DNA of 64,000 nucleotides from Spirochaetae bacterium HGW-Spirochaetae-2 (lineage in GTDB: Bacteria > Spirochaetota > Spirochaetia > Sphaerochaetales > Sphaerochaetaceae). A model generated the notes under the pieces. It was not told the origin of the DNA and searched no databases. It saw nothing but the letters and a program-made list of their open reading frames with translations. The DNA lies in contig PGXW01000009.1 in assembly GCA_002839355.1 (NCBI GenBank), forward strand, positions 37,269 to 101,268. Direction: 5' to 3'. Position 1 is the stretch's first letter. Each line of letters starts with the position of its first letter. Shown here piece by piece: positions 51,842 through 60,357 of the stretch. The position numbers and the translations under genes were made by a program.

Positions 51842-52705
51842 ATGCTTGGAGTCTCCCCGGCCTTCTTCTTCTCATCATATTCGACGGAATTTACAGTCCA
51901 CGACTACGCCAAAGGGCTGGAAGTACTCAAGCGAATGGGGTTCACCGGATACCAGCTTGAAATCTTCAACAAGGATAGGCTCGGAGAGTGGGAAACCGGC
52001 TACCAGACTGTGGTTCGCAAAGCAGATGAACTTGGCATGCATGCGACACAGTTCGTTGCCCATTTCCTGCTTGCCGCCACCGCCGACGAGACGTCGCTCC
52101 TCTCCGATTTCGGCTTCAAGGAGATGGAACGGGTGGTGGATATCGTAGCTCACTTCAACAACTGCAAGACCATAACACTCCCACTGCCTCCCTTCTCCTT
52201 TCCACGGGAAGCGGTTGTGGGGTCCTATTCCTGGAATCGGTTGTGGGAACGGTTGTGCGCCAAGCTCTTGCAGTTTGGAAACATTGTCGAAGCCAGGGGT
52301 TTCCGCCTGGGATTGGAAATCGTTCCGGGCTCACTGTTGGGGGGAACCGAAGGATTGTTGCGCTTCAGCCATGAGACCGGCAACACCACGATCGGCTACA
52401 ACTTCGACACCGGACATGCCTGGAGCAGCAAGGAGAATATCGTGACAATACCCGCAAAGCTTGCCGGGAGGATCTACGGTACCCACCTGAAGGACAACTT
52501 CGGAAACGAGAACCTCGCATTGCCTCCAGGGCAAGGTACTATTCCCTGGAAGTCTGTCATCAACGGGTTGCTCGCGAATGGGTACGAGGGATCTTTCGAC
52601 TTGGAGATCGCCTGCAGCGATCCATCTTCGGTGGAAGCTTCGTATCGTGAAGGTAAAATGAACATCGAAAATAATTTGAAAGGCACAAAGGAGGCTTCGT
52701 TATGA
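51842..52705 (+). CDS. Sugar isomerase/epimerase, TIM barrel (first of pair)
   Basis: This 287-residue AP-endonuclease-2-like protein has putative metal ligands in GLEIVPGS near 158-165, YNFDTGHAW near 181-189, GTHLKDNFGNE near 213-223 and FDLEIA near 251-256. An epimerase or isomerase of a keto-sugar is likely. It has an AGGAG site, overlaps the next gene by 4 bp (ATGA) and is under site B. Confidence 0.88.
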   Translation: MLGVSPAFFFSSYSTEFTVHDYAKGLEVLKRMGFTGYQLEIFNKDRLGEWETGYQTVVRKADELGMHATQFVAHFLLAATADETSLLSDFGFKEMERVVDIVAHFNNCKTITLPLPPFSFPREAVVGSYSWNRLWERLCAKLLQFGNIVEARGFRLGLEIVPGSLLGGTEGLLRFSHETGNTTIGYNFDTGHAWSSKENIVTIPAKLAGRIYGTHLKDNFGNENLALPPGQGTIPWKSVINGLLANGYEGSFDLEIACSDPSSVEASYREGKMNIENNLKGTKEASL

Positions 52706-53664
52706 AGTATGCAGTTATCTCTTCCTTCCTGGGGAAGACAAAAGACAGGTTCCACGAGTACAACAAAAGTCTGGAACTCGAAGAGAAGTTCAAGATGGCT
52801 TCGGAAATTCCCGACATGCAAGGTCTGGAATGCGTATATCCCTATGAAGTGAACGAGCCGGATGAAGTCAAGGCTCTCATGAAAAAGTATCACCTCGGCA
52901 TCTCGGCGGTGAATGTGAACGTCAAGGCAGAACCCGAATTCCGCAATGGTGGATTAACCTCCTCCGACAAGGCCATAAGGGACAAGGCGGTGCGGTTCAT
53001 CAAGGAAGCGAAGGATTTTGCGAAGGCAATCGGAGCCGACAAGGTGACATGCTGCCCACTCGGAGACGGCTATGAGTTCAGTTTCCAGGCCGACTATGCG
53101 AAGAACTGGAACTACTTGAAGGAAACTTTTGGCGAGGCAGCCGCATATTGCCCGGAAATCCCATTGTTCATCGAATACAAACCAAGTGAGACCCGGGGAA
53201 CCTGCTTCCTGGACAACGCGTCGAAGACCATCCTTCTCATTCAACAGATCGGACTGCCCCAGGTAGGTGTGACATTGGATTTCGGTCACTCCATGTACGG
53301 TGGGTACAACCCTGCCGAGGATCTCTGTATCCTGCATGAAAGCGGACTACCCTATTATATCCATATCAACGACAACGACGCCAAGTGGGACTGGGACTAC
53401 TTCGCAGGTAGCCACCATATCCTCAGGTACGCCGAATTCCTCTACTACTTGCGCAAGTTCAAATACAACGACTTTGTCACCTCCGACACTTCACCGACAC
53501 GGTGGGACATCAAGCGGACCTTCGAAATCAACAACCGCCTGACAACCAAGCTGCTCAACGTGCTCGAGAAGATGGAAGCGGAAGGTTTCGATGCGGTATT
53601 CGACAAGGGCGATTACATGGACACATGGCAATTCATCGAGGAGAACCTGTTCGGATGGAAGTGA
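52702..53664 (+). CDS. Sugar isomerase/epimerase, TIM barrel (second of pair)
   Basis: This 320-residue xylose-isomerase-like protein has ligands in FIEYKPSE near 155-162, VTLDFGHSMYGGYNPAED near 191-208 and YIHINDNDAKWDWDY near 220-234. A segment HHILRYAEFLYYLRKFKYNDF follows. The two neighbouring isomerases are not close copies, so they probably catalyse successive steps. A strong bidirectional terminator follows. Confidence 0.88.
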   Translation: MKYAVISSFLGKTKDRFHEYNKSLELEEKFKMASEIPDMQGLECVYPYEVNEPDEVKALMKKYHLGISAVNVNVKAEPEFRNGGLTSSDKAIRDKAVRFIKEAKDFAKAIGADKVTCCPLGDGYEFSFQADYAKNWNYLKETFGEAAAYCPEIPLFIEYKPSETRGTCFLDNASKTILLIQQIGLPQVGVTLDFGHSMYGGYNPAEDLCILHESGLPYYIHINDNDAKWDWDYFAGSHHILRYAEFLYYLRKFKYNDFVTSDTSPTRWDIKRTFEINNRLTTKLLNVLEKMEAEGFDAVFDKGDYMDTWQFIEENLFGWK

Positions 53665-53695
53665 TCTTCTGAAATCCTGACAGGGCAAACGCTGA

Positions 53696-53731
53696 AAAAG
53701 GCCGGTAGGTTTCGAAAACCTCCGGCCTTTT
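53696..53731. terminator. Bidirectional terminator
   Basis: AAAAGGCCGG and CCGGCCTTTT arms plus an inner AGGTTT/AAACCT stem. A and T tracts at the ends make it a good terminator for both convergent units (isomerase pair and transaldolase operon). Confidence 0.9.
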
Positions 53732-53751
53732 CACATGCTGGATAAAAACCG

Positions 53752-54786
53752 TTAGAACAAGGAAGCAACGCGCTCCCGAGCCTGCCCCCATGCCTTGCGG
53801 AAACTCGAACAGAAGAGCACCACAGGTCCGAATTCCTCGTAGTCGTGTGCTTCCAGTCCTCCGACCAGATAGGCTTTCTTGAAATCCGGCAACTTGACCA
53901 ACAACTCGTCCAGTACCGACTCGGGCACAGGATTGTCGAATCGGGCCACAACAGGTGGATCCAATTCCAACAGGTCCTCGGCCGTTCCCTTCCAATTGAT
54001 TGTCGTGGAGATGTCGGCTCCGACCCACTCGGTGAAATGGTGCAGACCACGTGCTCCACCGTTGATGAATCCTACAGCGGTCTTGCACTCATCCATGTAT
54101 GCGCGGATCTTCTTAGCGACGATCTTGCCTCCCTGGAACGTCAGGTCCCCTCGTATCGGAACCTTCTGCTCTGCCACATAATTGTTGATATACTCGTCGA
54201 AAATTCCTGCGATATGGGACAGGTAGACTACCGGGGGCTTCTCCAATCCCTTCGCAGCCTCTTCGTAGACTTCGATCAAGTCGATGGCCTGCTGGATACT
54301 CATGACTTCGGTGGCATTGACCGGCATGCCTTCCGAAATACAAGCACCGATGGCCTCGAGACCATCCGCGGTTACGGGAATCTTGATCATGATATTCTGA
54401 CCGGCCTCCCGATTGAACCGGGCCGTTTTCAGGATGGTTTCGGCATCCTCCCTGAACGGATTGCCTTGGATACTTACATATCCCAGGCGTCCGAACGATT
54501 GCCTGTACAGTGGAAGGAACATCTTGGCGACATCCGCAACCAAATCACGCTGCACCATGACCAAAGCATCATCCACATCCTTGGTCTTCCCCAAAGCTCG
54601 CTTCACGGATGCATCGACCCGTGCCTGCTCATCTTTCGCAGTCATCATCTTCCATACATACGAAGGGTTCTGCGTGCAGCCCGTGGCGCCCGCATCGATT
54701 GCCTTCTGCGCCTCGTCCAAAGTTACATTGTTGATCCAGAACCGACTTGCCGTCAGCTGCTGAACCCGTTGGAAATATCCGTCCAT
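53752..54786 (-). CDS. Transaldolase-family protein
   Basis: This 344-residue class-I aldolase fold protein has ATGCTQNPSYVW near 34-45 and the Schiff-base lysine K135 in IKIPVTADG. It is longer than fructose-6-phosphate aldolases (about 220) and of the length of full transaldolases, though the sequence is divergent. The ATG at 54786 has GGAGG nine bases upstream. It is the third gene of the cupin-dehydrogenase-transaldolase operon. Possible donors are a ketose or a ketose phosphate; the cluster contains no kinase. Confidence 0.88.
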   Translation of the reverse strand: MDGYFQRVQQLTASRFWINNVTLDEAQKAIDAGATGCTQNPSYVWKMMTAKDEQARVDASVKRALGKTKDVDDALVMVQRDLVADVAKMFLPLYRQSFGRLGYVSIQGNPFREDAETILKTARFNREAGQNIMIKIPVTADGLEAIGACISEGMPVNATEVMSIQQAIDLIEVYEEAAKGLEKPPVVYLSHIAGIFDEYINNYVAEQKVPIRGDLTFQGGKIVAKKIRAYMDECKTAVGFINGGARGLHHFTEWVGADISTTINWKGTAEDLLELDPPVVARFDNPVPESVLDELLVKLPDFKKAYLVGGLEAHDYEEFGPVVLFCSSFRKAWGQARERVASLF

Positions 54787-54805
54787 TGCTCTATACCTCC
54801 CCAGT

Positions 54806-55780
54806 TCACGGGTGAACTGCATTCTTCACTTCCTTTCCCTGCAGGAACACAGCCAGATTATCCACCGCAATGTCCATCAGTCGCTTTCGGGATTCCCTCG
54901 GGGCCCATGCGATATGTGGTGTGACTATGCAATTTTCCGAAGCGACCAACAGGTTGTCGGCTGCGGGTGGCTCGGTTGCGACGACATCGACCGCAACTCC
55001 ACCGACCTTCCCCGAATCCAAGGCCTCTGCCAAATCCTTCTCCACGATCAACGGGCCGCGCGAGGTGTTGATTATCAACACACCATCCTTCATGCGGGAA
55101 ATGGATTGCCGATTGACCATTCCTTTGGTCTGGTCGGTGAGGGGACAATGGAGACTGATGACATCGGAATTCCGCAACAGATCGTCGAGAGGGACATATA
55201 CGATCCCCTCGGCCTTTGCACCAGGGTCTTCGTACGCATCGAACGCAAGGACCCGCATGCCCAAGGCAGAAGCGATCCTTGCTGTACAGCGGCCGATTCT
55301 TCCCAGCCCGATGATACCCATGGTCTTGCCGGCCAATTCGATCAAGGGATAATCCCAAAAGCAGAAGTCCTCACTATTTGCCCATCTGCCGGCTTTCACC
55401 GCCCTGCCATGTTCCCCGACATGATGGCATAGCTCCAACAGGAGGGCGAACACATACTGGGCGACTGCCGTTGTACCGTAGGTCGGAATATTGGTTACCA
55501 CGATACCTCTTGCCGACGCGGCGGCGACATCAACCACATTGTATCCGGTGGCAAGTACGCCGATGTACCGAATATTTGGACAGGCATCCAACACCTTGGT
55601 ATCGATGGGAGTCTTGTTGGTGACCACTATGGCCGCATCGCCGATACGTTCAACGATCTTGTCCGAAGAGGTGCGATCATAGACCTCCAATGTTCCCAGA
55701 GCCTCGAAACCGCTCCAATCCAAATCGCCGGGATTCAAGGTGAATCCGTCCAATAGCACAATCCGTTCCTGTCTAGACAC
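54806..55780 (-). CDS. D-2-hydroxyacid dehydrogenase
   Basis: This 324-residue protein has the NAD-binding GIIGLGRIG near 149-157, catalytic Arg in NTSRG, Glu in VATEPP and His in TPHIAW. It is of the D-glycerate/hydroxypyruvate reductase type and would interconvert a short 2-keto acid and a D-hydroxyacid. The start is GTG at 55780, after GAGGAGGG. It is second in the operon with the cupin and the transaldolase. Confidence 0.92.
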   Translation of the reverse strand: MSRQERIVLLDGFTLNPGDLDWSGFEALGTLEVYDRTSSDKIVERIGDAAIVVTNKTPIDTKVLDACPNIRYIGVLATGYNVVDVAAASARGIVVTNIPTYGTTAVAQYVFALLLELCHHVGEHGRAVKAGRWANSEDFCFWDYPLIELAGKTMGIIGLGRIGRCTARIASALGMRVLAFDAYEDPGAKAEGIVYVPLDDLLRNSDVISLHCPLTDQTKGMVNRQSISRMKDGVLIINTSRGPLIVEKDLAEALDSGKVGGVAVDVVATEPPAADNLLVASENCIVTPHIAWAPRESRKRLMDIAVDNLAVFLQGKEVKNAVHP

Positions 55781-55791
55781 GCTCGCCCTCC

Positions 55792-56343
55792 TCAATTCTC
55801 ATCATCGACAATTTTTGTCATACGCAACACATCCGTATCGGTGAACTGGTCAAGGATATCACGGACACAGGTGGAAAAGCTGAAGATACAGCCGCCTTCG
55901 GGGCCCCCTCTCATCCAATGCTTGACTCCAGGAGGTATGATCACCTGGACGCCCGGGGTCAGGTCGATACGGTTGCCACAAGTGAAACAATCCGATTTCC
56001 ACTGGGGTACCAATGAGGTGTCCACCGGTTGGTCACCCTCTTCGAAATACTGGACTGTTCCCCAGAACCCCCGCAGTATCTCTTCCTTACCGGGGTCGTT
56101 GCCCACTGGCGGATGCCAATGCTCGGGAAGTATCTGTCCCGGGAACAGGACTATCAGCTTCGCGCTGATCCGTTCCGTGGCGAATAGTGTCAGGATCTGC
56201 GCACCTTCCCTGGTGGGCGCACCCAACCCGAAATCGGCGACAGCAATCGAATCCAACTCCTGGCGCGTAACGGGAAATCCCGTTTGCTCCAGTATCTGAG
56301 CAGCTTGCTGACGCAGGCTTCTTTCTTGGGATCGAGTAATCAT
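55792..56343 (-). CDS. D-lyxose/D-mannose isomerase-like cupin
   Basis: This 183-residue cupin has the metal motif EHWHP near 73-77, KEEILRGFWGTV near 85-96 and IIPPGVKHWMRG near 135-146, as in D-lyxose ketol-isomerases. It would convert an aldose such as lyxose or mannose to the ketose. It is first in its operon, has a GAGGAGGG site, and carries operator site C at its promoter. Confidence 0.87.
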   Translation of the reverse strand: MITRSQERSLRQQAAQILEQTGFPVTRQELDSIAVADFGLGAPTREGAQILTLFATERISAKLIVLFPGQILPEHWHPPVGNDPGKEEILRGFWGTVQYFEEGDQPVDTSLVPQWKSDCFTCGNRIDLTPGVQVIIPPGVKHWMRGGPEGGCIFSFSTCVRDILDQFTDTDVLRMTKIVDDEN

Positions 56344-56367
56344 GCACTCCCTCCTCTATTCCCCAAA

Positions 56368-56377
56368 TTGTATTCAA
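56368..56377. promoter_or_regulatory. GntR-type operator, site C
   Basis: TTGTATTCAA, nine of ten matches to TTGTATACAA, one base from the -10 of the cupin-operon promoter. Confidence 0.6.
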
Positions 56378-56378
56378 T

Positions 56379-56407
56379 ATTCTAATATATGCGGGGTGAA
56401 ATGTCAA
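56379..56407 (-). promoter_or_regulatory. Promoter of cupin-dehydrogenase-transaldolase operon
   Basis: TTGACA (56402-56407), 17-base spacer, TAGAAT (56379-56384). Confidence 0.7.
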
Positions 56408-56430
56408 AAAAAATGATAAAAGAAAAAATG

Positions 56431-56440
56431 ATGTATACAA
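56431..56440. promoter_or_regulatory. GntR-type operator, site D
   Basis: ATGTATACAA, nine of ten matches, ten bases upstream of the -35 of the EamA-transketolase promoter. This position differs from the other sites. Confidence 0.5.
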
Positions 56441-56450
56441 TATTTTTTTA

Positions 56451-56479
56451 ATGACAAGAATCCAGTCTTACGGTATCCT
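56451..56479 (+). promoter_or_regulatory. Promoter of EamA-transketolase operon (leaderless geometry)
   Basis: ATGACA (56451-56456), 17-base spacer, TATCCT (56474-56479), then six bases to the ATG at 56486. Confidence 0.55.
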
Positions 56480-56485
56480 TACTCC

Positions 56486-57409
56486 ATGAAGAGATCAGCC
56501 AGTATTCCACTCATCTTTCTTGCGACGGTCGGATATGGGCTCATGCCCATATTCACCCTCGTAGCATATGCCGCAAAAACCTCTCCCAGCGAGCTGGTCC
56601 TCATGCGTTTCCTTGGTGCCGCGGTCCTCATGTGGATATACTATATAGCCACAGGCAGGACCAGTAAGCTGACCGCCTATCCGAAGGCAGTGGTCCTCCG
56701 AGTCGTGTTCATGATCGGAATACCCTTCACCTTGACGATTCTGGTCAAATTCCTGGCTTTCACCACCATGCCGGTCGGCATCGTCCAAGCAATCTTCTAT
56801 GGATATCCGTTGATAGTCATGTTGATCGGAGTCTCCAGCGGTAGGGAGTCCTTCTACTTGTCCCGCCTGCTCGGTTACATGGTCATCCTGGTAGGAATCC
56901 TTCTTACCATGGATTTTTCCGATGCACGCTTGACGGTAGTCGGAGTATTGCTTTCGGTTGCATCGCCGATAATCTACAGTTGGTATATCCTCAGCCTTCG
57001 CCACAAGAAGGTTATTCCCGTACCGAGTCCGATAATCACCACCTATGTAATGACCACCGGTTCCGTACTGATGGCACTTGCGTTTCCCTTTTTCCCCAAC
57101 AACGGGTTTTCGTTCGAAAGCCAAGCCTGGTGGGGAATCGCCGGGCTCGTATTGATCTCCTCGGTCGGTGCTTTCATAGTTTTCAATTATGGAGCGAAAC
57201 ATGTCGACAGTAGTCTTGCAGCCACGATCTGCTGTTTCGAACCGATCATCACCATTCTCATCGAGATCCTATTTCTTGGCGGCTACTATACACCAAGACA
57301 AATGGCCGGTATTGTCCTGATTCCTTCGGGAATCATCTTCTCCCTACTCTTCTCTAGAAAATCAAAACCCAAAAGCCCTGCATGTTGCACAATCGGAGGT
57401 GATTCGTGA
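56486..57409 (+). CDS. EamA/DMT-family transporter
   Basis: This 307-residue membrane protein has ten hydrophobic segments in two repeats: GLMPIFTLVAYAAKTSPSELVLMRFLGAAVL in the first, and VFNYGAKHVDSSLAATICCFEPIITILIEILF in the second. It is first in the operon with the split transketolase; it has no ribosome site and looks leaderless. It may export a product or overflow metabolite of the pathway. Confidence 0.88.
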   Translation: MKRSASIPLIFLATVGYGLMPIFTLVAYAAKTSPSELVLMRFLGAAVLMWIYYIATGRTSKLTAYPKAVVLRVVFMIGIPFTLTILVKFLAFTTMPVGIVQAIFYGYPLIVMLIGVSSGRESFYLSRLLGYMVILVGILLTMDFSDARLTVVGVLLSVASPIIYSWYILSLRHKKVIPVPSPIITTYVMTTGSVLMALAFPFFPNNGFSFESQAWWGIAGLVLISSVGAFIVFNYGAKHVDSSLAATICCFEPIITILIEILFLGGYYTPRQMAGIVLIPSGIIFSLLFSRKSKPKSPACCTIGGDS

Positions 57410-58251
57410 TACAAAATGAAAAGAAAGATGCCGTGGTCCAGAAGCTTGAAACCCAAGCAAAGGAATTGCGCAAGACAATCCTGACCATGATCCATGAAGC
57501 CAAGTCGGGCCATCCCGGTGGATCGCTATCCGCTGCGGATATCATGGCGGTCCTGTATTTCGAGGAATTGCAAGTCAGGCCACAGGACCCCCATTGGGAG
57601 GAACGTGACAGGTTTGTCTTGTCGAAAGGACATGTCTGTCCCGTCCTGTACTCCTGTCTTGCACTTCGGGGGTATTTCCCCATGGATGTTGTAAAGACGC
57701 TCAGGAAAGAGGGTTCCATGCTCCAGGGACACCCGGATATGAAGCGGTGCCCGGGGGTGGATATCAGTACCGGATCCCTCGGACAAGGATTGTCGACTGC
57801 TGTCGGCATGGCACTTGCCGCCAAACGCGATGAGAGGAAGTATCGGGTCTTCTGTCTTGTCGGGGACGGTGAATCGCAGGAAGGACAGATATGGGAAGCT
57901 GTGCAGACCGCGGTCAAATACCAATTGGACAATCTTATCATAATCGTCGACAACAATGGGCTCCAAAACGACAACACCTGTGAAGTGGTCATGCCTCTTG
58001 GCGATCTCGGGGTAAAGTTCGAAGCTTTCGGATGCTCCGTCCAGCGTATCGATGGTCATTCGATCCCGGAGATTCGTACGGCTTTCGGATTTGCACGGGA
58101 ACATCGAGGTGGCAAGCCCCATTGTATCGTCGCAAAGACAGTCAAGGGAAAGGGAGTCTCCTTCATGGAGCACGTGGTCGCGTGGCATGGAACGCCTCCG
58201 AATGATGAGCAATACGGTACCGCGATACAAGAAATCGAAGGGGGTGTATGA
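57406..58251 (+). CDS. Transketolase N-terminal subunit
   Basis: This 281-residue thiamine-diphosphate-binding half-transketolase has KSGHPGGSLSAADIM near 29-43 and the TPP motif GDGESQEGQIWEA near 150-162, with DNNGLQND following. It needs the C-terminal subunit, which overlaps it by 4 bp. A GTG start follows GGAGG and overlaps the EamA stop. Split transketolases often act on unusual sugars rather than in the central pentose phosphate pathway. Confidence 0.93.
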   Translation: MIQNEKKDAVVQKLETQAKELRKTILTMIHEAKSGHPGGSLSAADIMAVLYFEELQVRPQDPHWEERDRFVLSKGHVCPVLYSCLALRGYFPMDVVKTLRKEGSMLQGHPDMKRCPGVDISTGSLGQGLSTAVGMALAAKRDERKYRVFCLVGDGESQEGQIWEAVQTAVKYQLDNLIIIVDNNGLQNDNTCEVVMPLGDLGVKFEAFGCSVQRIDGHSIPEIRTAFGFAREHRGGKPHCIVAKTVKGKGVSFMEHVVAWHGTPPNDEQYGTAIQEIEGGV

Positions 58252-59192
58252 TGGATACGATACAAGGATTACCCACTCGGGACGCATATGGAAAGGCTAT
58301 TGTAGCCCTTGGAGAAAAGAACCGGAATGTCTACGTGGTGGACTGCGATATCGGAAAGTCCTGCAAGACCGGAGAGTTCATGCAGACGTTTCCCCAGCAG
58401 TATGTCAATGTCGGTATCGCCGAGCAGAACGGTTGCGGTCTCGCAGCGGGATTGGCGACATGTGGAAAAATCCCATTTGTCACCACCTATGCGGTCTTCG
58501 GCAGTATGCGGATGCTCGAACAGATACGGCAAGAGGTCTGTTACCCCAATCTGAATGTGAAGATAGCCTGTTCGCATGGCGGTTTCACCCCTGCCAATGA
58601 TGGAGCGAGCCACCAGGGAATCGAGGATCTCGGAGTCTTGCGGACTATCCCCAACATGACAGTGATCGCACCAGCCGACTACCATTCGGCATACGCGTTG
58701 GTCAAGGCAGCAGGAGCGGACTATTATGGGCCGGTCTACCTCCGGTTCACCCGCGATGCGGTGCCATTCATATACTCCGAGGATGATACATTCGAGATCG
58801 GGAAAGCCAAGGTACTCTCAGAAGGATCGGATATCACCATAATCTCCAACGGCGATATCCTATCCCGTTGTGTGGCGGCAAAAGACAGGCTTGTAGAATC
58901 GGGAATATCCGTCCGGTTGCTCGACATGCATACGATCAAGCCCATCGACAGGGAAGCGGTGCTCGATTCCATAGCCAAGACAAGGGGAATCATTACCGTC
59001 GAGGACCATAACATTATCAATGGCCTGGGAAGTGCTGTCAGTGAAATAGTCGCCGAAGTTGGTGGCTGCCGTGTATCGAGAATCGGCATCCAAGACCAGT
59101 TTGGGGAATCGGCTCCCTATGAACGGTTGTTGGAAAAGAATTTCATCACCGTCGACAATATCGTCGAGACAGCCATGCGGATGTTGAAGTAA
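58248..59192 (+). CDS. Transketolase C-terminal subunit
   Basis: This 314-residue protein has the pyrimidine-binding domain with the catalytic glutamate in VNVGIAEQNGCGLAAGLA near 53-70, SHGGFTPANDGASHQGIEDLG near 109-129, and a C-terminal domain ending MRMLK. It pairs with the N-terminal subunit and shares its operon. A terminator follows. Confidence 0.93.
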   Translation: MMDTIQGLPTRDAYGKAIVALGEKNRNVYVVDCDIGKSCKTGEFMQTFPQQYVNVGIAEQNGCGLAAGLATCGKIPFVTTYAVFGSMRMLEQIRQEVCYPNLNVKIACSHGGFTPANDGASHQGIEDLGVLRTIPNMTVIAPADYHSAYALVKAAGADYYGPVYLRFTRDAVPFIYSEDDTFEIGKAKVLSEGSDITIISNGDILSRCVAAKDRLVESGISVRLLDMHTIKPIDREAVLDSIAKTRGIITVEDHNIINGLGSAVSEIVAEVGGCRVSRIGIQDQFGESAPYERLLEKNFITVDNIVETAMRMLK

Positions 59193-59217
59193 AGCCAGCT
59201 ACGTTTGGATATGCAAC

Positions 59218-59240
59218 GGGTCCCTCACCAGAAGGGACCC
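59218..59240 (+). terminator. Terminator after transketolase operon
   Basis: GGGTCCCT / AGGGACCC stem (8 bp) with a seven-base loop, followed by ATTCCTTATTTTG. Confidence 0.75.
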
Positions 59241-59281
59241 ATTCCTTATTTTGTTCACATACCTTGGAGGGGCAACAGAAG

Positions 59282-60322
59282 CTATCCGATAACTATTCCG
59301 GGAAAGCCTGCGGCACGTTCGGAGAATTGCTTGTTGGTCTCCTCGTTGAAACTCCACAGGTATGATTTCTCAGGGGCACTGATACGGTTGAGTTCGGCCC
59401 GAAGTTCGTCTGTCAAAACCAGGTCGGCAGCAGCCATCGTGTCCACGAGTTGATCCAGAGATTTGGCACCCAGGATCACCGAAGAGACGTATTGCTTATC
59501 CAACAACCATGCGATAGCCAGTCTGGAGGCGGATATACCGGCCGAAGTTGCCAATTCCTGTAGGTCGTCAGCAATCTTTTTTCCCCGTCCAGTCCAGAAG
59601 CGTGGAACATCGAGATTCTTGCGGTAATCGAAACGGGAATTCTTGGGCACTTCAGTGACACCGCTGTATTTTCCGGTCAGCAGGCCTCCGGCTAAAGGAC
59701 TCCAGCAGAGGATTCCAATTCCTTGGTTGACCATCGCGGGAAAGATTTCCTGCTCACAATTCCGGTCGATCATGTTGTACATGTACTGGCCACAGACGAA
59801 GGCGCTGCTCCGTCGCGCCTTGGATTCCATGGAGTCGAGGACTACCCGCCATGCAGGCAAATTGCTGCAGGCACCATATAGTATCTTTCCCTGTTGTTTC
59901 AGGATATCCAAGGTCTCCATGATCTCTTCCGGGGCAACCACCGGGTCCGGACGATGCAGATAGTAGATATCGATATAGTCTGTACCGAGACGCTTCAAGC
60001 TGGCCTCGACCGAAGTCATGATATGCTTGCGACTCGAGCCGACACCATTCGGGCTCTGGTCGAAAGGGAAATTGCATTTTGATGCCACAAGCACATCGTC
60101 ACGCTGTATCTTTGGCAGAAAGGTTCCGATGATACGTTCACTTTCTCCCTTTGCATAGACATCGGCACAATCGAGCATGTTCCCGCCGGCTTCGACATAC
60201 GCTGCCATGATCCGATGCGATTCCTTCTCATCACATCCCCATCCCTGCGCTCCAAATGTCATGGTTCCAAGTGTCAATTCCGACACGGCCAGTCCAGATT
60301 TTCCCAAGTAACGATAGTTCAT
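59282..60322 (-). CDS. Aldo/keto reductase
   Basis: This 346-residue protein is of the AKR YghZ/Tas-like group: NMLDCADVYAKGESERIIG near 48-66 (catalytic Asp/Tyr), YYLHRPDP, and SVILGAKSLDQL as the NADP region. It would reduce a sugar aldehyde or other carbonyl. It follows tctA by 35 bases on the same strand and so is probably the last gene of the TTT operon. GGAGG precedes the ATG. Confidence 0.9.
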   Translation of the reverse strand: MNYRYLGKSGLAVSELTLGTMTFGAQGWGCDEKESHRIMAAYVEAGGNMLDCADVYAKGESERIIGTFLPKIQRDDVLVASKCNFPFDQSPNGVGSSRKHIMTSVEASLKRLGTDYIDIYYLHRPDPVVAPEEIMETLDILKQQGKILYGACSNLPAWRVVLDSMESKARRSSAFVCGQYMYNMIDRNCEQEIFPAMVNQGIGILCWSPLAGGLLTGKYSGVTEVPKNSRFDYRKNLDVPRFWTGRGKKIADDLQELATSAGISASRLAIAWLLDKQYVSSVILGAKSLDQLVDTMAAADLVLTDELRAELNRISAPEKSYLWSFNEETNKQFSERAAGFPGIVIG

Positions 60323-60357
60323 TGCAGCCTCCTTTCAGGTATCGACCTCTTGCAACA

